A stretch of 64,000 bases of DNA from Echinarachnius parma. Taxonomy: Eukaryota; Echinodermata; Echinoidea; Clypeasteroida; Echinarachniidae. The stretch lies in the NCBI GenBank assembly GCA_037951105.1, contig JBAMJV010007717.1:1-64000 (forward strand). The letters run 5' to 3'. The position numbers and the translations under genes are program-made. This document shows, one piece after another, positions 57,013 through 64,000 of the stretch. The notes under the pieces are model-generated. The model did not search any database, was not told the DNA's origin, and was given only the letters and a program-made list of their open reading frames with translations. How positions within the stretch are numbered: the stretch's first letter is position 1; each line of letters starts with the position of its first letter.

Positions 57013-57867
57013 ATATGAGTTTGAGTTTGAGTTTGATGTTTTATTATCCAAATAAAAAGTACATCAATATAACAATCAAATGTCAATGTGTAACATAAAT
57101 ATTAAAAGGATAATTGGGACCAGAAAATAGCATTAAATGCTAATCGTGTCTGGTACCATTAACACACATAAGTAGCGTAGCAATGAGAATATCATAAATA
57201 ATGAATAACTGTTGAATACATACTTAAACTACAAGCTATTCTACATCTAAGCTAATATAAGTTCTGTGATTAAATACAAATCTTTGGTATTTAACACTAA
57301 ATAAAAAGATAAAGGATTATATAACGTAATATTTACAAAAAGGCAAGAACCTCGGTAAAAAGTTCAAAACAATTATTCTATTAACATTTGTGATATTAGA
57401 GTTCTACGAAAGCAAGACACTGATGCTTTCTCCCGTACAGATAGTGGTAAATCATTCCAAAAGCATGTGCCTCTGAATGACACTGAAAATTTACCCTGCG
57501 TAGTCCTTACTTTAGGCACACTCAACTTCTTACTTTCCCTTTGTCTTGTCTCATATTGGTGCTCTATAAAACAGCAATACTGAATTAGAGACTGAGGCAA
57601 TTTATCATTTAATAATTGATACATAAAAACACAAATAGATAGTTTATGGAGTTGATACACATTCAATAATTTTAACTCCTGAAATATCGGTTTTGAATGA
57701 GTCCTAATTGGACTAAATGTTATGACTCTTAGTGCCATCTTTTGGCTTAATAATAAACACTTCATGTGTATTTCATAGTTACTTCCCCAAACCTCAATTC
57801 CATATGTTGCTACAACGGTCTGCACCCTCAAGTATGATGTTCTGTATTGGTTCGAACCATACACCAC
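57013..57867 (-). pseudogene. LINE 3' fragment (RT C-terminal domain)
   Basis: Minus-strand frame 57867-57373 reads VATYGIEVWGSN .. LLLSQKMALRVITFSPIRTHSKPIF .. RGTCFWNDLP .. SCFRRTLISQMLIE stop. This is the segment downstream of the RT catalytic domain in CR1/Jockey-like elements. 3' UTR sequence continues left to an AAACTC-repeat tail at about 57017-57040. The 5' part is truncated at about 57870. Confidence 0.75.
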
Positions 57868-58009
57868 CCTGTGGTATAGTCCTTTTTAGGACTATTCTAC
57901 TGTAGAAAGAATACCAACAGTCCTTCACATAACTCTCCAATTCTCCTCTCTTACATGGTGCAACCGCAAATCACACGTATTATCTACACCAACACGGAAG
58001 CCGATACTT

Positions 58010-59830
58010 ACTTCTTCTTCTTCTTCGGGTTAATCTGCCTCCTTAAATCCTGAAGATTCTTGCAGATACTGTGTGTGTGTGTGTGCATACACAGTGTGCG
58101 CATGTGCTTATTTACAAAGTGCAAGTAAAAGTCTAGTCCAGTGTTTACTTCGTTCCTTCCGTCAGGTGGCGACGGAAGGCCTCCACAGATGGCGCCAGGA
58201 CAACCTCTAAGGGAAGGGCATTCCACTGACGAGCTGTTCGAGGGAAGTATGACTGCTGATGTTGATCAGTTCTGGAATGTGGGATCATGTAGCAGAACAG
58301 TCGTGTGGCTCTTGTCATCCGGTTGATGTCTGCTGTTTGGATGTACTGATTTGTGTTGATGTCTACCAGCGAGTGATGCATATTGTACAGCATTGTGAGA
58401 CGGTGGATTTCTATTCTCTTTTGAAGGGAGGCCCATCCAAGCTGGCTCAACATATCTCAGACACTACTGGTGTTGTGGTAGTGATTCAGCACATACCTAG
58501 CCGCTTGTCTCTGGACCATCTCCAACTGTTGTATGCATCCCACGGTGTACGGGTCCCAGTCGGTGCATCCATACTCAAGGAGAGGGCGTACAAGAGCCTG
58601 GTAAGCTGTTGTCTTGAGTTGGGTTGAATGAACTCACAGGTTCCTTCTGAGCAATTCTAGGGCGTTGTTAGCCTTCTGACAGATGTTCGAGATGTTTTGT
58701 TTCCAGTTGAGGTCAGAGGTGATGGTTACTCCAAGGTATTTGGCCGATGACACAGAATCCAGAATTTCACCGTTCAGAGAGTACTGATGTACGAATCTGG
58801 TATTCCTCCTGGTGACTGTTATTGCATGGCATTTCCTTGAATTTAGTTCCATCATCCATTTCCTTGACCAGCTACTAAAGGTGTCCAGGTCTTGTTGGAG
58901 CAGCCTAGCATCTTCTGGAGCCTGGGTGATCATGTACTTAATGGCATCATCTGCAAACAGTCTAACTTTGGAGGAGAGTTGGTCAGGTAGGTCGTTTATG
59001 TAGAAGAGAAAGAGGCATGGTCCCAGCACAGATCCTTAGGGTACACCGGACACGACTTCTGCATCAGATGAGGTACATCCATCCAAGACAACTTGTTGTT
59101 TCCTGTTGTGGAGAAAGCTGGAAATCCATTTTATGTTTTTGCCTCTAACTCCATAGAAATCCATCTTCTGGAGAAGCCTCTTGTCTGGAAGTAGGTCAGC
59201 AGGTGGTCTGTCTCATTGGTGAAGACTGACTTGAACTGGTTGTTCAGTGCTTCTGCTTTGTCCTTCGGGCTTGTCACATTTTGGTTGTCTGTCTTCAGCA
59301 TAGGAATTCGGCTACGGTCTGTTATGCTGTTCTTCACAAATCTCCATAACTTTCGCATTCCCTCGTACTGGTTTGAGTCATCATCAGATGTGAAGATAGA
59401 TTCGAGGTGGTTACAGTATGCTTGTCGTGCTTCTGATTGGATTCTGTGTTTCAGTTCTAGCAGTTCGTCCTCCAAAAGGAGAGGAACAGGGTTGTGTTCC
59501 TTCTTCATCCGACTGGCTTTCTTGTGTAGTCTATCCCTGCGCTTGATGAGTCGTCTGATGTCTGGAGTGATCCATGGTATGTCATGTTTACCGCGAGGCA
59601 TCTTCTTGGGAACGAATTTCTCAGACCCCTGACTTGAATAGCACCCACAGTTCATTGACTGATGCAGTACTCGACTTCTATGATATGTTGTCTGCTACAT
59701 GCTGCATATGTTCTGCATAACCAACCCAGTCAGCTTTCTTGTACAGGGGTACCTTCCGTTTTGCTTCGTGTCTTCGTGGGGGCCGCAAGTCAAATTCAGC
59801 CAAAGGACAGTCATGGTCTGAAATTCCTGC
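58010..59830 (-). pseudogene. CR1-like LINE remnant with internally deleted RT
   Basis: Minus strand, 5' to 3': end of endonuclease (DHDCPLAEFDLRPPRR .. YKKADWVGYAEH, about 59815-59700), linker (MPRGKHDIPWITPDIRRLI .. FTNETDHLLTYF, 59600-59190), then a junction to late RT sequence with a frameshift (LDGCTSSDAEVVSGVP, stop, GSVLGPCLFLFYINDLPDQL, FADDAIKYM, YLGVTITSDLNWKQNI, 59130-58634) and the C-terminal part (MLSQLGWASLQKRIEIHRLTMLYNM .. FFPRTARQWNALP-like, 58453-58145). It ends in a CTT/GAA tail near 58015. Most of the N-terminal half of the RT is missing. Confidence 0.82.
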
Positions 59831-59934
59831 CACAACCTGACGACGGACAGTCAACCTGTTCGAAACGTCGAGCCCCTCCTACCACAAACCTCTCCTTACA
59901 ATAACTATACCGGCGCTGTAGTTCTTATCAGAAC

Positions 59935-60100
59935 TACAAGCTCAAGAAAGAATACCAACAGTCCTTTCCAGGACTACCAAACAGTCCTTTCTAGGACTAC
60001 CACAATCCTTTTTAGGACTATCCTCGATCAACAGTCCTTCTCAGGACTCACTAATCCTCTCCTTATACATGGTGTAACAGCAAACCACACGTATTAAGTA
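59935..60100. repeat. Short AGTCCTTTT-AGGACT dyad repeats
   Basis: agtcctt and aggact words alternate several times (aacagtccttt, ctaggactacc), and the block is followed by tacatggtg..cacacgtatta. A related block is at 57875-57990, so direct-repeat copies bracket the LINE remnant 58010-59830. Confidence 0.55.
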
Positions 60101-60455
60101 AACGTTTGTTGTAGGGTTGTAGATACATTTTCGACGCTAGAACAAACAATGGCAATTGCGAACATAGTAAAGGAATAACTAATAAAACGATACAACACAA
60201 CCAAAGAACCAAACTTGGACAGTCAAGTTCTATATAGGGATGCTTGGTGTTGAGCTGCATGCGTACACGATATCAACAGAGTTCAAGTTGTTGAACGTTG
60301 AAACAAAACCAGGAGAACGTTTGTTCAGACCTAAACTAATCATTACCTAATAATATATAGTGACCTTTGTAAGGTCCGGAAGATTTCATGCGTGTGCTGA
60401 AATTTCCAGTGCGTTTGTAGCGTGAGGGAGTTATGTACAATGTGTACTCTCTCAC

Positions 60456-60647
60456 CTTTACACGTTGGGGCCGGGCCCGACCACTTGGCACTTGTCCCGT
60501 CTTTATTGAGTCTACAAACCACCTCAAGGTTTTTCTTTGACGGTGCAAAGCCAGCGTCACAAGTATAACTAGCTCTGCTGCCTACAGTCAGGGCAGCTAC
60601 AGATACACCACCATTCTCGGGACGTGCTGGCTTGTCGCATGTAACCT
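60456..60647 (-). CDS. Second Sushi/CCP domain exon
   Basis: 64 codons with acceptor ccgctttcag|AG and donor GTGTAAAG|gtgaga. It encodes TCDKPARPENGG .. SYTCDAGFAPS .. LEVVCRLNKDG .. WSGPAPTC, a complete Sushi repeat. Phase 1-1. The next exon in the transcript (to the left) was not identified. Confidence 0.9.
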
Positions 60648-63600
60648 CTGAAAGCGGAAACGGATAAACACAATTAGAGCTAAGGTAGCTAAGTCTAATA
60701 ATCCGGTTAATGTAGACGGAATGAAATGACACGGGCTGCTCTAATTTTACTTTACAAATAATACGGAAGACGGAACATGGAATATTGTCTCTTCAAACAT
60801 ATGATATAATATTTGTTTTTACTGTAGTCACATGTTGGTGTCTCATCTAACCAGTGGTCGCTATTGCGCCATGTCGACTATTAAACCACCTAAACGAAAT
60901 ATCTTTAGAAAGCATACCTTGTACAATACTCATCAGTAGGCTACTTACTCTCAACAAAGATTGTGTAGCTTCCAGAGCACGTGTTCCCGACACTGTCCGT
61001 GGCCTTACACGTTATCACACAGGGCCCAGGTGCTATGGGGTACCTCCCGGGAGTAGGCTCGCACTCAACGGTGACCGGCCCACTGACGTCTTGAGCGGTC
61101 AGGCCTTCGATGTTCCAGGGGTAAAAACGTGCCCCATCAGTGATGTACAGATAAATGTCGTCTCGCTTTTCGATGGCCGGGCACGTTTTGTCTGACAAAA
61201 ACAATAGTAAATTAAATAATTTCAATTAGTTGAATATAAATAGTATAAATACATACATGATATTATGTAAATATTGGCACGTTCTCGACTTTAGCCTTCA
61301 TTGTCCATGTTGTCCAACCCTTGTTGGCGGTTCTTCCGACCACGATGCGAATATGCCGATTTTATTTTCGTTACTGAGTCCCTTTAAAGTGAATATCACT
61401 TTGCATTTTCGCTAATTTCTCGGCCAAATTAACTTGAATTTTTCACACATTACTTTCTGGACATATCAGATAACACCAATACACATTTTTATTAACAACG
61501 CGTCAACGAAGTTACTAGATCCCTTTAACATTATCCGTTGATGGAACAATTATAGTTACATGTGACACAACTGGTACCTCTATGTTATAACATGATGCAA
61601 TACTATGGTTTCCGTTGACAAGGACAGAAATGCACAAACATTTAACAAATACTGGTCTATCAGACAACATACAATCATGTTCATGAATTCCTGTTCTGAC
61701 CTTTTGTGAGTTTGTGTATGTACTACGTGTTTAAAGAGAGCAACGCAAATGGGATTCCAACGGGATTCGAACCCGAGACCTCCGGATTGCTAGACCTGTG
61801 CTCTTACCGACTGAGCTTTAGAAAACCCTAGTACGGCGCTCGTCCCTGAAACCCGAAGGATAGAAATCAACTTGGGGATATATGCGAGGGATCACCGAAG
61901 TGATGCAGCTATAATTAATTCAAACATATAAAGAAACTGACCAGAAATATAATGTGATTAAAAGAGAGCAAAGAAATGGGATTCCAACGGGATTCGAACC
62001 CGAGACCTCCGGATTGCTAGACCGGTGCTCTTACCGACTGAGTTATAGAAAACCCTAGTACGACACTCGTCCCTGAAACCCCTTAATTTCCATTGCTCGA
62101 GTGGTCATAAGCTATTATAAACCTGACATAAACCCGAATGATAGAAATCAACTTGGGAATATATGCGAGGGATCATCGACGTGATGCAGTTTTTACAAAA
62201 TAATTAATTCAAACATATAGAAAAACTGACCAGAAATATAATGTTATTAAAAGAGAGCAATGGAAATGGGATTCCAACGGGATTCGAACCCGAGACCTCC
62301 AGTTTGCTAGACAGGTGCTCTTACCGACTGAACCCTAGTACGGCGCTCGTCCCTGAAACCCCTTAATTTGCATTGCTCGAGTGGTCAGAAGCTATTATAA
62401 ACCCGAAGTATAGAAATCAACTTGGGGATATATGCGAGGGATCACCGAAGTGATGCATTTTTTTTAAAAATAATTAATTTAAACATAATTATAGAGAAAC
62501 TGACCAGAAATATAATGTGATTAAAAGAAAGCAAAGAAAATGGGATTCCTACCCGATTCGAACCCGAGACCTCCAGTTTGCTAGACTGGTGCTCTTACCG
62601 ACTGAGCTATAAAAACCCCTTAATTTTCATTGCTCGAGTGGTCATATGATATGCTATTACAAACCAGAAGGATAGAAATCAACTTGGGGATATATGCGAG
62701 GGATCACCGAAGTGATGCAGCTTTTTAAAAATAATTAACTCAAACAATTAGAGAAACCGACCAGAAATATCATGTGATTAAAAGACAGCAAATAAAATGG
62801 GATTCGAACCAGAGACCTCCGGATTGCTAGACCGGTACTCTTACCGACTGAGCTACTAGGTGTTTAAAACACATTTCACAGTTTTCATTCATTCATGTCA
62901 TGTCGAAATTAAAACAGATATTGCCGAACGATGTACTTCTTTGTAGGTCTCTCTCAAAACTTTGTGTGTGGCCATTTATTCGCTGATCTTAAAGGGATCT
63001 AGTAACTTTGTTGGCAAGTGCAAAAAGTTATTTCCACATAGTATAATGTGTGAAATTCCACGTAATAATTGTTTTTCTTTTTTTTCTTTTCTGAGAAATG
63101 AGCAAAAACCCTAACTCATTGTTCTCACTTTACAAAGTAAGAAGAATGTCATATCTGAACACGTCAATCGTAAATATCTTTTGAACAAAATGGAAATTTG
63201 AAAAACCGAAACCTGTCCCGTGCTTTTATTGTTAATATGAATATGATGAGGTAGAAGAGAACCACTAGAGTTCCAAGTAAGTTCCAAGTAAGTCCCTTTC
63301 AGGTACCACTTGTGTTTCATTTCTTGGCAAATCCCATGTTGCTTGATCTCTATATGTCTATCTATAGAAACAAAGGACGCGACTTTGAAATAAACTGGTA
63401 TAGGGTGAAGTTGTGAGTAGCATGTGCATTTCACACATTTTAGGAAAGGAAATGCGTTGTATTTTCGACAGTACAGCATTTTATGGAATATAAAAACCAC
63501 ACCACTGTCAAAAGTGGGGAAAGTCTGTAAATATTCTTTAATGAAAATATGTGCGGTGGGTATGTTTTCCCCTCCTTACTCAAACAATTCCCTCTAAGAC

Positions 63601-63830
63601 TTTACGCAAGTTCTCTATCATATTCCCCCAATACTCACCGACACATGTAGGTGGTTCGTCAGACCATGTGGCGCTTTTGCCATCTTCACCGAGTCTACAA
63701 ACCACCTCAAGGTTATCCGTTGATGAAGCGAAGCCAGAATTACAAGTATATCTAGCTGTGCCACCTACAGTCAAGGCATTCCCGGAGACACCACCATGCT
63801 TGGGACCTACCGATTTGTCACAAGTAACCT
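60456..63830 (-). CDS. Sushi-HYR-Sushi extracellular protein, partial, three exons seen
   Basis: A minus-strand gene read from right to left. Exon A is 63830-63639 (192 nt, Sushi/CCP domain: TCDKSVGPKHGG .. ARYTCNSGF .. WSDEPPTC). Exon B is 61191-60949 (243 nt, HYR domain: TCPAIEKRDD .. VTVECEPTPG .. CVITCKATDSVGNTCSG). Exon C is 60647-60456 (192 nt, Sushi). Each is flanked by AG and GT signals and each starts and ends in phase 1, so they join in frame and can be shuffled or skipped without a frameshift. Sushi domains show the expected four cysteines and WSG/WSD motif. Sushi and HYR modules occur together in secreted adhesion or complement-like proteins. No signal peptide or terminus is visible. 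The gene continues past the right edge, and no stop exon was found to the left. Confidence 0.88.
60949..61191 (-). CDS. HYR domain exon
   Basis: 81 codons between tttttgtcag|AC and GTTGAGA|gtaagt. The sequence TCPAI at the start, the aromatic-rich YPWNIEGLTAQDVSG middle, and the closing ITCKATDSVGNTCSGSYTIFV match the hyalin-repeat (HYR) fold, whose hallmark is a final C..ATD..GN..C strand pair. Phase 1-1, like its neighbours. Confidence 0.88.
61384..61528. mobile_element. TTAA-bordered element family 2, short copy
   Basis: Reverse orientation: aagtgaatatcactttgc .. ctcggccaaatta .. cgtcaacgaagttactagatccctttaa. It lies in an intron of the Sushi/HYR gene. Confidence 0.6.
61740..62870 (-). 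repeat. Tandem array of five tRNA-Ala(AGC)-like units in an intron
   Basis: Five copies on the minus strand. Each has a B box (GGTTCGAATCC; positions 61763, 61990, 62280, 62554 and 62800 on the plus strand as ggattcgaacc, with one mismatch in the fourth) and, in most, a canonical A box TAGCTCAGTCGG. Every anticodon loop reads CTAGCAA (anticodon AGC, Ala). Units are 227-290 bp apart and share the spacer (ctcgagtggtcat.., cttggggatatatgcgaggg). The acceptor stem is poorly formed and the 5' arm has extra bases, so these are tRNA-derived repeats or pseudogenes rather than proven functional tRNAs. They lie between the first Sushi exon and the HYR exon on the same strand as that gene. Confidence 0.8.
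62989..63300. mobile_element. TTAA-bordered element family 2
   Basis: TTAAAGGGATCTAGTAAC, ttgttggcaagtgcaaaaag .. gagaaatgagcaaaaacc .. gaaccactagagttccaag. Lies in a Sushi/HYR intron about 340 bp downstream (in the transcript) of the first Sushi exon. Confidence 0.6.
63639..63830 (-). CDS. Sushi/CCP domain exon (upstream in transcript)
   Basis: Acceptor ttccttccag|AG and donor TGTGTCG|gtgagt enclose 64 codons. Four cysteines (TCDKS, YTCNS, VVCRL, PTCVG), the conserved Gly/Tyr and the Trp before the last Cys define one complete Sushi repeat of about 60 residues. Closely related to exon 60456-60647; both contain LEVVCRL and the aaccacctcaaggtt stretch, so they derive from a fairly recent exon duplication. 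Confidence 0.9.
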
Positions 63831-64000
63831 CTGGAAGGAAAGGAAAACCACAATTAAAATATAAGGTGAGTACGTTTAATTTCTGGTACATGTCAACCAG
63901 TTGTTCGTGACAAGGGCCACGTCAGTCCCGTAGCAAAAATGTTCATGTTCCCCTATGCTTCAAAGAAACTATATTACATTGATTTGGTGGTATGAAGCAT

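Noticed and set aside
61748..62850. Five functional tRNA-Ala genes
   Set aside because: Anticodon and T arms are good but the acceptor arm does not pair properly and the 5' arm has extra bases, so they are listed as tRNA-like repeats.

Overview
The window looks like AT-rich nuclear DNA from a marine invertebrate. The guess is an ambulacrarian such as an echinoderm. The grounds are spliced metazoan genes (an Ovo-family zinc-finger gene and a Sushi/HYR gene), decayed CR1/L2-like and L1-like non-LTR retrotransposons, many short inverted-repeat DNA elements, long G or C homopolymers and large minisatellites. Nothing prokaryotic is visible and no complete rRNA gene or canonical tRNA gene was found. 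The phylum assignment is inference; no single diagnostic sequence was seen.

Two host genes are supported. (1) On the plus strand, about 34139-42564, an Ovo/OVOL-type transcription factor has four coding exons that join in frame to 1048 codons: a first visible exon with a PIDLS CtBP-type motif, a large exon with a poly-serine run, a 14-residue tandem repeat and two C2H2 fingers, an exon with fingers 3 and 4, and a short terminal exon. Its first intron holds a 440-bp palindrome and MITEs, its last intron holds a 76-copy TTC run, and its 3' region carries element insertions. (2) On the minus strand, 63830-60456, at least three phase 1-1 exons encode Sushi, HYR and Sushi domains of an extracellular protein that runs off the right edge and may continue to the left. 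A tandem array of five tRNA-Ala-like units lies in the intron between the first two.

The rest is repeats. 1-10.7 kb: diverged tandem repeats, palindromic MITEs, a LINE pseudogene with its catalytic core deleted, and a minisatellite enclosed by inverted repeats (7514-8045). 12.3-15.6 kb: about 60 copies of a 55-bp unit with a 443-bp higher-order period. 15.7-27.6 kb: TTAA-flanked MITEs, an L1-like fragment, a 295-bp direct-repeat pair and long hairpins. 27.6-29.0 kb: a 56-57-bp minisatellite. 30.2-32.0 kb: a decayed LINE. 44-53 kb: more TTAA elements, a well-defined 884-bp TAA-flanked element, a GAAT microsatellite and a 1.65-kb long-TIR element. 53-60 kb: a 40-bp minisatellite, a nested foldback element and two minus-strand LINE remnants.

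Most open reading frames here are by-products of repeats. The only host proteins supported are Ovo and the Sushi/HYR protein.
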